Of a stretch of DNA of 64,000 nucleotides, positions 8,987 to 17,745 are shown in pieces (position 1 is the first letter of the stretch; each line of letters opens with the position of its first letter). The stretch lies in the NCBI RefSeq assembly GCF_000308455.1, contig NZ_BAFP01000003.1, positions 1 to 64,000 of the forward strand. The letters are read 5' to 3'. Made by a program: the position numbers and the translations under genes. The notes under the pieces were generated by a model. It did not search any database and was not told the origin of the DNA. It was given only the letters and a program-made list of their open reading frames with translations. The stretch comes from Nocardia abscessus NBRC 100374 (GTDB lineage: Bacteria > Actinomycetota > Actinomycetes > Mycobacteriales > Mycobacteriaceae).

Positions 8987-9177
8987 GATGTCCCTTCCTA
9001 TGTCGGGCTGGTTGTGCCCGTTGTTCCGTGCACAGCCAACCATCATTCGTACACCCGGTCGATTCCAACCTGAGCCGACCTCCGCACATTCCGGTGACGC
9101 CGCTCACACGGGACGGCTCGCGTCCCGTCACATCACGCACATCGGCACCACTGGAAACGCACGCGTAGCATCGAACC

Positions 9178-9858
<681 letters not shown>

Positions 9859-9870
9859 CCTGCCGCGAAA

Positions 9871-9899
9871 CCGCACGGCCGCTTCCGGCGGGCGTGCGG
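9871..9899. terminator. Hairpin between convergent msrA and hypothetical gene
   Basis: CCGCACG pairs with CGTGCGG, with a GC-rich inner stem. It lies 12 bases past the msrA stop and before the stop of the convergent minus-strand gene. Confidence 0.45.
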
Positions 9900-9927
9900 C
9901 GATCGCGCTGTGCTCCCTAGGTCCCGA

Positions 9928-10539
9928 TCACAGCGGCGGAGCGATACCCGGACGGGTTGCCCGTGGATCGCCCGCATCGTGCGCCCGCCACCATCGCGCG
10001 CCGCCCGCCACGAAGTCCGTCAGCGGGATCTGCTTGCCGCGCGAATCGTGCACGACGATGTCGTCGAACCACACGCGGACATCCAGCTCGCGCGGATCGA
10101 TGCCCTCCTCCTGGGAGAACTCCAGAACGTGCGTGGATGCGTGATCATCGATCCGGGTATCGAAGCTGAGCAGCTCGCTCCACAGCGCCCACCCGCTGTC
10201 GTCGAGATCGATGAACTCCCAGCCGTGCAGCCGCCCGCCGCCGAAACTGCGGATGGCCTCGTCCAGTCCGTCCAGTTGCAGCGGCAGCACCTGGGGTTCC
10301 AAGTCGTCCCAGTGCTGCGTGCGCAGTGACGCGGCGACCCGGCTCACGCCGGTGAACGTCACCTGCACCCGGTAGTCCTCGGCCGCCGTCCCTTCCTCGG
10401 GGAGGGTCAGCACTTCGAGGTCGAGTCGCAGTTCGTTGGCGGTCTCGTCCACCGCGAGGCCGAGGCACGTGGCCTCGGACAGCGCGACGTTCAGACCTGC
10501 GGTGTCCATTCCGTGGCGTAGCCCCCTGCTCACGTTCAT
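9928..10539 (-). CDS. Conserved hypothetical protein, beta-rich
   Basis: This 203-residue protein has no recognised family. It is acidic, has no membrane segment or signal peptide, and alternates strand-like segments (VQVTFTGVSRVAASLR, WEFIDLDDSGWALW, LDVRVWFDDIVV). The frame is well conserved in character with GC-rich third positions. An internal ATG at codon 11 (GLRHG-MDTAGL) could be the true start. It is convergent with msrA. Confidence 0.6.
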   Translation of the reverse strand: MNVSRGLRHGMDTAGLNVALSEATCLGLAVDETANELRLDLEVLTLPEEGTAAEDYRVQVTFTGVSRVAASLRTQHWDDLEPQVLPLQLDGLDEAIRSFGGGRLHGWEFIDLDDSGWALWSELLSFDTRIDDHASTHVLEFSQEEGIDPRELDVRVWFDDIVVHDSRGKQIPLTDFVAGGARWWRAHDAGDPRATRPGIAPPL

Positions 10540-10671
10540 GCGCCCAGGCTACCGATCGGCACTGCCGGATCGCGGTATTTCGGCGGCGTTCCGAAATTCG
10601 ATGGAACCGAACGCGTCCGCGCTCCGTCCAAGTAGATATCGGAACCGCTTCGGCCGCAGATTCCGATGTCG

Positions 10672-10733
10672 GCGACGAATGGCCGCTCCGGGATGGATAT
10701 GGAGGGGAGTCCCGGATCGGCCATTCGCATCGC
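10672..10733. repeat. Long imperfect inverted repeat
   Basis: A left arm, GCGACGAATGGCCGCTCCG (extending to 10693), pairs with a right arm, CGGATCGGCCATTCGCATCG (within 10710-10733), around a 16-base loop. One mismatch and a 2-base bulge separate the arms from perfect symmetry. It could be a cruciform or a transcript-end structure for the minus-strand gene's upstream neighbour. Confidence 0.5.
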
Positions 10734-10873
10734 TCGGCCCGGGAGTTGATCAGTCGTCCACCCCGAAAAGACGCGGAGTACAGACCAAAAGTCTGGTATC
10801 TCCCCGGAAAGATAGCCGAGCGGTTGCTCGATTGCCCGACACTTCCGGCAAAACGCCGTCGACGGGCGCACCT

Positions 10874-10923
10874 TGTGGATCAGGCTGTGGATTATGTGGA
10901 TAACTTCGACCGAGTTATGCACA
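10874..10923. promoter_or_regulatory. Cluster of four DnaA-box-like 9-mers
   Basis: Three sites read on the minus strand as TGATCCACA (10874-10882), TAATCCACA (10886-10894) and TTATCCACA (10895-10903). The third is a perfect match to the consensus DnaA box. A fourth on the plus strand is TTATGCACA (10915-10923). The three imperfect sites each have one mismatch. Four sites in 50 bases of locally AT-richer DNA is unlikely by chance in this genome. No dnaA or dnaN lies in the window, so this is not obviously oriC. Confidence 0.5.
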
Positions 10924-11053
10924 ACCAGCATCGAGCGGGGGCGCGGTCGAGTTCCGGAGGGGAGAACATACCTGAAGTCGTAGCTCGCTGTCGAGGCTCC
11001 TCCCCGGGCATGGAACTGCGCGGCCGCCCGCCGCCCATGGCAGGATCGAATCT

Positions 11054-11425
11054 GTGACGAGCCCCCACGTTCCGTCGGTCACGGTGGAGGACGTGCCTGC
11101 CGAATTCGACGGCAGCACGCCCGCGTCGGCCGACACGCCGCGACCGATCCTGCTCGACGTCCGCGAGGACGACGAGTGGCAACTCGGCCACGCCCCGGGC
11201 GCGCTGCACATCCCGATGGTCGACGTGCCCGCCCGGATCGACGAGCTTTCCTACGACGCGGAACTGTACGTCGTCTGCAGGCAGGGCGGCCGCTCCCTCC
11301 AGGTGGTGGAGTACCTCACGCATATCGGCTACGAGGCCATCCAGGTCCGCGGCGGCATGGTGGCCTGGCAGCGGGCCGGCCGGCCGCTGGTCGCGGAGGG
11401 CGACCACGAGGCGAAGATCTACTGA
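11054..11425 (+). CDS. Rhodanese-like domain protein
   Basis: A single-domain rhodanese of 123 residues. It has the CH2A-type start LLDVREDDEWQLGHAPGALHIP and the active loop CRQGGRS with the persulfide cysteine at about residue 75. Such small proteins move sulfane sulfur to cyanide or to other thiols; the acceptor is unknown. The GTG at 11054 begins 130 bases after the DnaA-box cluster. It lies 20 bases upstream of the DUF4328 gene and is probably cotranscribed with it. Confidence 0.85.
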   Translation: MTSPHVPSVTVEDVPAEFDGSTPASADTPRPILLDVREDDEWQLGHAPGALHIPMVDVPARIDELSYDAELYVVCRQGGRSLQVVEYLTHIGYEAIQVRGGMVAWQRAGRPLVAEGDHEAKIY

Positions 11426-11445
11426 CGAAAGAACGAGGTGCGCGG

Positions 11446-12501
11446 GTGAGTACGGTGGTGCAACCTTGTGCGCGCTGCGGCGCGCGCTGGGCCGTGCAAG
11501 GGGCCCCGATGCACTGGTGCCCGCGCTGTCGCGGCGTGCTCCTCTCGCCGGCGCCGATCGACGCGCCCGCCGAGCGCCGCAACTACCGCTGGGTGGCGCG
11601 CAAACCCGACCACCGCGTCCGCCGGGGGCAGCCGCGCGCCCGCCCGGCCACGCAGAGCCGGACGCCTCGATACGCGCAGATGCCGCGCTGGGGCCTGGTC
11701 GACCCGCCACCGCAGGCCGAGGGCGCGGTACGCCGTCCGCTCGGCAGATTGACCGACGCGGTGGCCACAGTGCTCGTCGCGACGGCGTGCGTCTTCGCGC
11801 TCGCCTCCGTCGCCGAGCTGGCGCGCTACGCGGTTCTGCTGCGCAACCGGACACGTCTGATCCACCCCGCCGTACTCTTCGCCTCCGACGCGTTCGTCAT
11901 CGGCACCGGGGTGCTCGCGATCGCGGTCGCGCTGGCGGCGGCGTTGGCCACGATCGGAAGGCTGATCGCGATCAGGCGGTCGGCTTACGCCGCGGCGGGG
12001 CGGCGCGACCCGCGATCGCCGCGAGTGCTCGCGCTCGGTTGCCTGGTTCCGGTGGTCAACCTGCTGTGGCCGGGGGTCTACCTGAGCGAAGTCGCCACGC
12101 TGCAGGGTGACCCCCGGGCGCGGCGCGCGGCGCGGATCTGGTGGGCCGCGTGGGTGTTCGGCGGCCTCGTCACGGCGGCCGCGCTGCTGTGGCGGACCGC
12201 GGACTCGTTGCAGGCCAAAGCGGACGCGGTGCTGTTCACCGCGTTCACCGACGCGGTCGCCGCCGCGGTCGCGCTGGTGACCCTCTGGGTCCTGCGCACC
12301 ATCGAGGGGCGCGATCTGCTCGGTCGCAGCCGCACCGCGCGCCGCTGGCTGATCGCCGTCGACCCCGCCGTGCCGGTGATCGAGCCGGTGCATCCCGGCG
12401 GACGCGAACCCGCGGCAGAACCGGCGCACGCCGAGCCGGCCACGGCGCACGAGGACAACGGTGCTGAGGACCGTGAGCAGAAGGAGGTTATGGCCAAGTG
12501 A
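11446..12501 (+). CDS. DUF4328 membrane protein with N-terminal zinc ribbon
   Basis: This 351-residue protein starts with a CxxC...CxxC zinc-ribbon-like segment (CARCGARW then WCPRCRG, residues about 7-31). An Arg/Pro-rich linker follows, then about six membrane helices between residues 105 and 310, then an acidic tail. The membrane part fits DUF4328, and its place before the glycerophosphodiesterase matches Rv3843c in M. tuberculosis. The GTG at 11446 gives VSTVVQPCARCG. It overlaps the next gene by 4 bases (GTGA), so the two are likely translationally coupled. Function unknown. Confidence 0.75.
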   Translation: MSTVVQPCARCGARWAVQGAPMHWCPRCRGVLLSPAPIDAPAERRNYRWVARKPDHRVRRGQPRARPATQSRTPRYAQMPRWGLVDPPPQAEGAVRRPLGRLTDAVATVLVATACVFALASVAELARYAVLLRNRTRLIHPAVLFASDAFVIGTGVLAIAVALAAALATIGRLIAIRRSAYAAAGRRDPRSPRVLALGCLVPVVNLLWPGVYLSEVATLQGDPRARRAARIWWAAWVFGGLVTAAALLWRTADSLQAKADAVLFTAFTDAVAAAVALVTLWVLRTIEGRDLLGRSRTARRWLIAVDPAVPVIEPVHPGGREPAAEPAHAEPATAHEDNGAEDREQKEVMAK

Positions 12502-13265
12502 GCCACGGCAGTCGCGCGCCATTCGTCGTCGCGCATCGAGGCGCCTCGGCGGCGCGCCCCGAGCACACGCTCGCCGCCTACGAGCTGGCGCTGCAGGAGG
12601 GCGCCGACGGCGTCGAATGCGACGTCCGGTTGACCAGGGACGGGCATCTGGTGTGCGTGCACGATCGCACCGTCGACCGCACCTCCTCGGGCAGCGGGCT
12701 GGTCAGCGAGATGACGCTGGAGGAACTGCAAGCGCTCGATTTCGGCGCCGACGGATCGCCCGCCTCGGTGCTGACCCTCAGCGAGCTGATCAGCCTGGTG
12801 CTGGACTGGCGCAGCAGGCCGACCAAGCTGTTCATCGAGACCAAGCACCCGGTGCGCTACGGCGCGCTGGTGGAGAACAAGCTGCTCGCCGAGTTGCAGC
12901 GCTTCGGTATCGCCACCCCGGCCTCGGCCGACCATTCCCGGGCGGTCGTGATGTCGTTCGCGGCCACCGCCGTCTGGCGCATCCGCCGCGCCGCGCCGCT
13001 ACTGCCCACCGTTCTGCTCGGTGAATCGTCGCGCTACCTGGGCGGTTCGGCGGCCACGACGGTCGGCGCCACCGCCGTCGGCCCATCGGTGAAGACCCTG
13101 CGCGACCACCCCGAGCTGGTCGACAAGGCCGCCGCCGCGGGCCGCGCCACGTACTGCTGGACCGTCGACGATCCGGACGACGTCCAACTGTGCGCCGACC
13201 TCGGTGTCAGCTGGGTCGCCACCAACCATCCCGGCCGAACCAAGTCCCTGCTCCCCGCCGCCTGA
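12498..13265 (+). CDS. glpQ1: Glycerophosphodiester phosphodiesterase
   Basis: This 255-residue enzyme hydrolyses glycerophosphodiesters to glycerol 3-phosphate and an alcohol. The GDPD signature is complete: HRGASAARPEHTLAAY, then EGADGVECDVRLTRDG, then VCVHDRTVDRTSSGSG. The C-terminal CWTVDDPDDVQLCADLGV completes the barrel. There is no signal peptide, so it is probably cytosolic. The order DUF4328 gene then GDPD gene matches the Rv3843c-glpQ1 pair. Confidence 0.9.
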   Translation: MSHGSRAPFVVAHRGASAARPEHTLAAYELALQEGADGVECDVRLTRDGHLVCVHDRTVDRTSSGSGLVSEMTLEELQALDFGADGSPASVLTLSELISLVLDWRSRPTKLFIETKHPVRYGALVENKLLAELQRFGIATPASADHSRAVVMSFAATAVWRIRRAAPLLPTVLLGESSRYLGGSAATTVGATAVGPSVKTLRDHPELVDKAAAAGRATYCWTVDDPDDVQLCADLGVSWVATNHPGRTKSLLPAA

Positions 13266-13796
13266 ACCGGTCCGGCCGGGCGATGGGGCTGCTCGGGCGC
13301 GTGCTGAGAGCCGCCTGCACGTGCTGCGACGGACTCGCGGGTGAACGAGCAGAGGTTCCTGGCGCTCACCCCTCGCGGCTGTGTCCGGCTCGCTGTCACG
13401 GCAACGAGCAACTCGGCGGCGGCACAGTCCGCGCTGTCCGCGAACCCGATGCACCGCAGTCGCGTGGTTACGGCCCAGCGCCACGACACCGGCACAACCA
13501 CAGGGTTCTGAAGGAATAGACCGAGCATTGCCCGTTGGCGGCCGGGAAACTATCGAGGGCGCGCGAACACGCTGCGATGAAACCGCGGCTGAGTGAGCGT
13601 GAGTCCCGCAGTTCATACCCCCGGACCGCACCCGAGTGGCTGCGGTCTCAGCGGGGGAGACCGTGTGCGGTATCTCGATCCTGCCGCGGAACTACCTCGA
13701 AATACGAGTAGCGCGGCTCGGCGCCCTGCGTCACCGGCTCACCCCGGCTCCAGGTTTCGAGCGAAGCGAGACCGAGCATCCGCCGTTCGCGGCCCG

Positions 13797-13861
13797 GCTC
13801 GCGTCCGAGCGGCCGCCGCGTCCGCGACGCAGTCGCCAGCGGCGGTCGCTCGGACGCGAGC
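13797..13861. repeat. 24-bp inverted repeat
   Basis: The left arm starts GCTCGCGTCCGAGCGGCCG. The right arm ends CGGTCGCTCGGACGCGAGC. They pair with a single internal mismatch around a spacer of about 16 bases. The right arm runs directly into the dispersed hairpin element. Confidence 0.55.
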
Positions 13862-13900
13862 CACAAAGGGGCCGCGAACACGCCGCGCCGCAGGCGCGGC
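13858..13900 (+). repeat. Dispersed hairpin element, copy 2
   Basis: This copy matches positions 1-43: GAGCCACAA, then GGGCCGCGAACAC, then a perfect hairpin GCCGCGCC-GCA-GGCGCGGC (13882-13900). The outer stem bases differ from copy 1 but remain complementary. CAACACTGT follows, and the DUF5926 gene starts 30 bases after the hairpin. Confidence 0.6.
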
Positions 13901-13929
13901 CAGACCAACACTGTGTAGGTTGACCCCTC

Positions 13930-14850
13930 GTGGGTAAGAGCAAGCGCAACAGTCCGAAGCCCGGCGGGAACCGGGCGCAACGTCTCGCCGAGCGGCGGGC
14001 GGCGCAGGAGCAGGCGGCGCAGGCCGCGACGCGTCCGTTCGAGGGCCTGGCCGCGGAGTGCGATCTGGTCGCGCTGCGCGAATTCGTACCGTCGGCCACG
14101 GCGCGGTTGACGCTGTCGCCCTCGGTCGCGGCCGAACGGCCGGTCGTCCTCGCCACGGTGCTGCCCGGTGCGGTGGCCGCGCTGGTGCGCGCCGGTGACG
14201 AGCCGAACGGCTATGTCGGCGCGCAGGTGCAGTTCCAGGGCGCGGATCCGGGCGCCGATCTGGCCGCGGCGATCCTGTGGACGCAATCCGCCGAGCCCGG
14301 TGACTCGCTGACCTCGGTGGAAAGTGTCGCGGGCGGGCCGCGGCTGGCCGACGTCATCGATCCCGCCGCGAGCCTGGAGTTGACCGTGTACCAGGACTTC
14401 GACTGGTGGGTGCCCGAGGGTGTCGAACCCGACCCGCAGGTCGCCGCCACCATCGAGCAGGCCAAGCAGGCGATCATGCCGTCGGCGCGGCTGGGGCTGG
14501 ACGCGGACGCGATCGGCGCCGCCTGGTGGGTGGATGCGGGCGAGAAGGCGCACATCCGCTGGGTGCGACCCGAGGACGAGGACGCGCTCATGCTGGCGCT
14601 GGCCCGCGTGCACGCCTCGGGCGGCCTGAACCTCGGCGAAGGTTCCCGCTTCGCGGGGTCGTTCCGCACGCACGGCGTGCTGGTTCCGGTGTTCGACCTG
14701 GACCGCGAGCGGCACCCCGACGAATGGGTGAAGCCCGCAGCCGAATTCGGCGCGCGCCTGTCGGAGGCGCTGGCCGTCGACGCCCCGTTGACGGCCGAGG
14801 AGCGGCGCTCCCGCGACGGTCTGCGGTCACGTCAGGTCACATTGCGCTGA
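13930..14850 (+). CDS. DUF5926 family protein
   Basis: This 306-residue protein starts with a basic, low-complexity segment (GKSKRNSPKPGGNRAQRLAE) and has an Ala/Gln-rich helix. A globular region follows with FDWWVPEGVEP and AAWWVDAGEKAHIRWVRPEDE. It resembles DUF5926 proteins of actinobacteria, sometimes mislabelled as SecA-related. No catalytic motif can be named. The GTG start is 30 bases after the dispersed hairpin element. It is convergent with the ferritin genes. Confidence 0.7.
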   Translation: MGKSKRNSPKPGGNRAQRLAERRAAQEQAAQAATRPFEGLAAECDLVALREFVPSATARLTLSPSVAAERPVVLATVLPGAVAALVRAGDEPNGYVGAQVQFQGADPGADLAAAILWTQSAEPGDSLTSVESVAGGPRLADVIDPAASLELTVYQDFDWWVPEGVEPDPQVAATIEQAKQAIMPSARLGLDADAIGAAWWVDAGEKAHIRWVRPEDEDALMLALARVHASGGLNLGEGSRFAGSFRTHGVLVPVFDLDRERHPDEWVKPAAEFGARLSEALAVDAPLTAEERRSRDGLRSRQVTLR

Positions 14851-15013
14851 ACCGGAATCGGCGGGGAATTCGGGAGAAACGATTTCCGCCGGTAGTCAGC
14901 TTCGATAGCCGCCGACATGCTGAGGTTAGGAAAATCTCACCGAACCGGCGTCTATGCCGAATTCGGGCAGGTGTTCGGGGACAACTCGGCGGGTAAGAAC
15001 CAAGAACGGCGAC

Positions 15014-15043
15014 AGGCCCGGTTCCTCTTGCGGAACCGGGCCT
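15014..15043. terminator. Hairpin terminator after ferritin operon
   Basis: AGGCCCGGTTCC pairs perfectly with GGAACCGGGCCT around a 6-base loop. On the plus strand it is followed by CTCATCTTTT. It sits between the convergent DUF5926 and ferritin genes, 24 bases past the ferritin stop. Confidence 0.65.
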
Positions 15044-15066
15044 GCTCATCTTTTCCGGCAAGCGTC

Positions 15067-15615
15067 TCAGACGGAGCCGCCTGCCACGGAAGGCGCGCCG
15101 GAGGTGTCGCTCGGGCCGCTCATTTCCCGGGCCACGAATTCCTCCAGGTCGAACAGGTTCGACCCGGCGCGATCGGCGATGGTGAGCAGGGTGGTCATGT
15201 TCGCGACTTCCTCGACCTGTTCCTTCAGGAACCACTGCATGAACTGTTCGCCGAGGTAGTCGCCCTCTTCTCGGGCCGTGCTCGCCAGTTGGATGATCTG
15301 CTCGGTGACCGTCTTCTCCTGGGCGAGCGCCAGCGCGATCGGCTCCCTGGCATGCTCGAACCGCGATTTCGCGGCATCGATGCCGGAGATCTCGATGCTG
15401 ATATCCCGGTCCAGGAAGTACTGCACGATCATCATCGCGTGATTGCGTTCTTCGACCGCCTGCTTGTAGAAGCGCTTGGCCAGTTGCGGCAGGTCGGCAT
15501 TGTCGAACCAGACCGCAATCGCGATGTACTGATGCTCGGCATTGAATTCATGCCGGATCTGATCGTGCAACAGGCTGTGAAATTTGCTGCGGGGGGATTC
15601 CGGATGGCTTGACAT
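15067..15615 (-). CDS. bfrB: Ferritin (BfrB-type), iron storage
   Basis: This 182-residue protein closely matches mycobacterial BfrB, a haem-free 24-mer ferritin that oxidises Fe2+ and stores it as a mineral. The ferroxidase ligands are intact: Glu23 in RHEFNAEHQY, Glu56 and His59 in EERNHAMM, a Glu in ALAQEKTVTEQI, and Gln in QWFLKEQVEEV. I chose the ATG at 15615 (MSSHPESPRSKF) from the BfrB N-terminus; an ATG at 15651 would add 12 residues. A possible iron box and a ferritin-like gene lie immediately upstream. Confidence 0.9.
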   Translation of the reverse strand: MSSHPESPRSKFHSLLHDQIRHEFNAEHQYIAIAVWFDNADLPQLAKRFYKQAVEERNHAMMIVQYFLDRDISIEISGIDAAKSRFEHAREPIALALAQEKTVTEQIIQLASTAREEGDYLGEQFMQWFLKEQVEEVANMTTLLTIADRAGSNLFDLEEFVAREMSGPSDTSGAPSVAGGSV

Positions 15616-15667
15616 AGCATCGACATTAGCGCTGGTCAGGTTGCGTGTCATCCAAGTACAGCCTTAT

Positions 15668-15686
15668 TGAGGCTAGTGTTGCCTAA
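15668..15686 (-). promoter_or_regulatory. Possible IdeR (iron) box upstream of ferritin
   Basis: Read on the minus strand, TTAGGCAACACTAGCCTCA matches the IdeR consensus TTAGGTTAGGCTAACCTAA at 13 of 19 positions. It lies between the two ferritin genes. IdeR is known to activate bfrB in M. tuberculosis, so the placement makes sense, but the match is weak. Confidence 0.35.
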
Positions 15687-16238
15687 TTAATTCTTCGCTG
15701 CGCCTGCCATTTTCGGTGCCGGGATATCGGTACGCGACCGGCCCCGCAGTTCGCGGGCGACGAACTCCTCGACGTCGAACAACTGGCCTTCGGCGCGGTC
15801 GATCACCGACAGCAACGTCGTCATCCCGGCGACGTTCTTCACCTGTTCCTCGAGGAACCACCGGACGAATCGTTCGCCCAGATAGTCACCGGAGCTGCGG
15901 GCCGCGCGGGCCAGACCACTGATCTGGGCGCTGCGGATCTGCTCGATCTCGAGCAGTTGAGCCGTTGCCGCACGCGGGCTTTCGAACGTCGAGTCGATCG
16001 GCTCCAGCCCGCCGATCTGCACCGGGAGATCCCGGTCCAGCAGATACTGCACCATGCGCAGCGCATTGCCGTAATGCTCGCGCGAGCGGCCGTAGGCGTG
16101 CCCGGCCAACTGCGGCAGTCTGCGGGCGTCGAAGTACACGGCGGCGGCGAGATACTGCTGGGCAGTGGTGAATCCATGGCGGATCTGCGTGCGCAGCAAG
16201 TCGGGGAAGGACTCGTCGGCATCGTCGGTGTCCGGCAT
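15687..16238 (-). CDS. Ferritin-like paralogue with degraded ferroxidase site
   Basis: This 183-residue protein aligns end to end with BfrB-type ferritin, including AQQYLAAAVYFDARRLPQLA and MVQYLLDRDLPVQI. The key residues differ: the first ligand Glu is Gly22 (RHGFTTAQQ), and the Glu-x-x-His pair becomes His55 and Asn58 in SREHYGNAL. Glu99 and Gln132 remain. It should therefore be unable to form a normal di-iron site. The gene is 71 bases upstream of the intact ferritin and likely in the same transcript, so mixed shells are possible. Confidence 0.8.
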   Translation of the reverse strand: MPDTDDADESFPDLLRTQIRHGFTTAQQYLAAAVYFDARRLPQLAGHAYGRSREHYGNALRMVQYLLDRDLPVQIGGLEPIDSTFESPRAATAQLLEIEQIRSAQISGLARAARSSGDYLGERFVRWFLEEQVKNVAGMTTLLSVIDRAEGQLFDVEEFVARELRGRSRTDIPAPKMAGAAKN

Positions 16239-16248
16239 GGCATCGACG

Positions 16249-17622
16249 CTACCGTGTCAGCAGGTCCTCCGGGATGGCGCGGTCGTCGGCCAGCGCGTCG
16301 AAGAACCGGCTCGCCTTGTCCTTGTCCCACAGCAGGACATTGCCGCTGTCGGTGTCGTCGAATCCGCCGACCGGTACTGCCGTGGCGATGGTTTCGCCCC
16401 GCAGTGCCCAGCCCAACCTACCGAGGTCCCAGATGTGGTCGCCGTTGTCGACCTTCAGCGACTCGGCGGTGTCGGAGGCCAGCGGCCAGAGCTTGAACGG
16501 GTTGGCCAGGGTGGCGCCGCTGGTCGCCTTCTTCAGCAGGGCGGCCATGAAGATCCGCTGGTTGTTCATCCGGTCCAGGTCGGCGAGTGAGGTCGCGCGG
16601 CTGCGGACGAAGCCCAGCGCCTGCGGTCCGTTCAGGCGCTGGCAGCCTGCGGGCAGGTCGATGCCCGCGAGCGGGTCGTCGATCGGCTTCGGCACGCAGA
16701 CATCGATGCCGCCGAGCGTGTCCACCACGCTGGCGAAGCCACCGAAACCGATCTGCGCGTAGTGGTCGATGCGCAGGCCGGTGGCGATCTCCACGGTCTG
16801 CACCAGCAGTGCGGGCCCGCCGATGGCGAACGCGGCGTTCAGCTTGTCCTTGCCCTGGCCCGGAATGCTGACGTACGAGTCGCGCGGCAGGCTGACCAGG
16901 GTGGTCTTGCCCGACTCCGGCACGTGCACGAGCATGATCGTGTCGGTGCGCTCGGGGCCGACCTCGCCGCCGGTGGCGAGTTCCTGCTCCTGCTCGGGGG
17001 TCAGGCCACTGCGGCCGTCGGAGCCGACCAGCAGCCAGTTCGTGCCGGGGGTGTCGCCGACCCGCTTGGCGTAGTTCGCCAGCGCGGGGATGCGGTTGAG
17101 CGAGTTGTCCAGCTGGATGACGGCCCCGACGGCGGCGAGCACCAGAACCAGCAGGAGCACCAGGAACCAGCGGAAGGGGTGGCGCTTGCGGCGCGGTCGC
17201 GGCGCCCGGGGCGGGCGTTCGCCACGCGGCGGCACCGGAGGGGGACCTTGGCGAGAGCGGCGCGGCTGGTGCGGCGGCGCTTGGGGCGGCCCCTCGTTGT
17301 ACGGGACCGGTCGTTGCGTGGGCGCGTGCGCCGGGCCTTCGTGATGTGGGACGGGGCGCTGGGTGGGGGCGTGCCTGCGAGGCGCGGGCGGAGGCGGCGG
17401 TGTGCGCCGTGCGTGTTCCGGCGGGATCTGCGAATACGCCAACGGCTGGGCGTGCGGGTCGGCCGTTCCACCGCGGCGCATCACCTGGGTGGGCTCTATC
17501 GGCGGCGGGGCGCCCGGTCCAGGAGGGGGCATGCGCCGGCCCATCGGAGGTTCGCCGGACCTGCCGGGCGGCGGCATCCGGCGCGGACGCGCGTTGCGCT
17601 GGGGGTCGTCGCCGTTCATCAC
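16249..17622 (-). CDS. LytR-CpsA-Psr (LCP) family cell wall ligase
   Basis: This 457-residue membrane protein has a Pro/Arg-rich cytoplasmic N-terminus of about 150 residues, one transmembrane helix (WFLVLLLVLVLAAVGAVI) and an extracellular LCP domain. LCP motifs include RTDTIMLVHV, LVSLPRDSYVSIPG, DKLNAAFAIGG, and the arginine pair in FVRSRATSLADLDRMNNQR. LCP enzymes attach arabinogalactan or other glycans to peptidoglycan in mycolate-producing bacteria. A second Met one codon later could be the start. It ends 10 bases before the ferritin-like gene begins. Confidence 0.88.
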   Translation of the reverse strand: MMNGDDPQRNARPRRMPPPGRSGEPPMGRRMPPPGPGAPPPIEPTQVMRRGGTADPHAQPLAYSQIPPEHARRTPPPPPAPRRHAPTQRPVPHHEGPAHAPTQRPVPYNEGPPQAPPHQPRRSRQGPPPVPPRGERPPRAPRPRRKRHPFRWFLVLLLVLVLAAVGAVIQLDNSLNRIPALANYAKRVGDTPGTNWLLVGSDGRSGLTPEQEQELATGGEVGPERTDTIMLVHVPESGKTTLVSLPRDSYVSIPGQGKDKLNAAFAIGGPALLVQTVEIATGLRIDHYAQIGFGGFASVVDTLGGIDVCVPKPIDDPLAGIDLPAGCQRLNGPQALGFVRSRATSLADLDRMNNQRIFMAALLKKATSGATLANPFKLWPLASDTAESLKVDNGDHIWDLGRLGWALRGETIATAVPVGGFDDTDSGNVLLWDKDKASRFFDALADDRAIPEDLLTR

Positions 17623-17745
17623 TGAAACTCTACTTATCAGGCGAGTGTGAGGTGCCGCATGCGGACACCGCGCACGCGGAAGCGGCGCTGCTTCGTAATT
17701 CGCCAGGGGCGCCGCGCTGTTAGCGCTGCGAGGAGCACAGTTGCG

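Larger units (their letters stand above)
10540..11053. other. 514-bp intergenic region with DnaA-box-like cluster
   Basis: No convincing gene is present; the open frames here lack actinobacterial codon bias. The region holds a large imperfect inverted repeat (10672-10733) and four DnaA-box-like 9-mers (10874-10923). The rhodanese gene starts at its right end. Confidence 0.55.
13266..13929. other. 664-bp intergenic region with repeats
   Basis: I see no convincing gene. Open frames on both strands have no family resemblance and conflict with one another. The right half is dense in short inverted repeats, including a roughly 24-bp inverted repeat at 13797-13861 that abuts the second copy of the dispersed hairpin element. 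Confidence 0.5.

Noticed and set aside
10536..10931. Minus-strand open frame across the DnaA-box region
   Set aside because: Codon usage is not actinobacterial and the protein has no recognisable features.
13034..13631. Open frames in the gap after the glycerophosphodiesterase gene
   Set aside because: They overlap the end of a certain gene, conflict with one another and show no homology by eye.
14921..14939. IdeR-box-like sequence TGAGGTTAGGAAAATCTCA
   Set aside because: It matches 14 of 19 positions but lies between the 3' ends of two convergent genes, where it would control nothing obvious.
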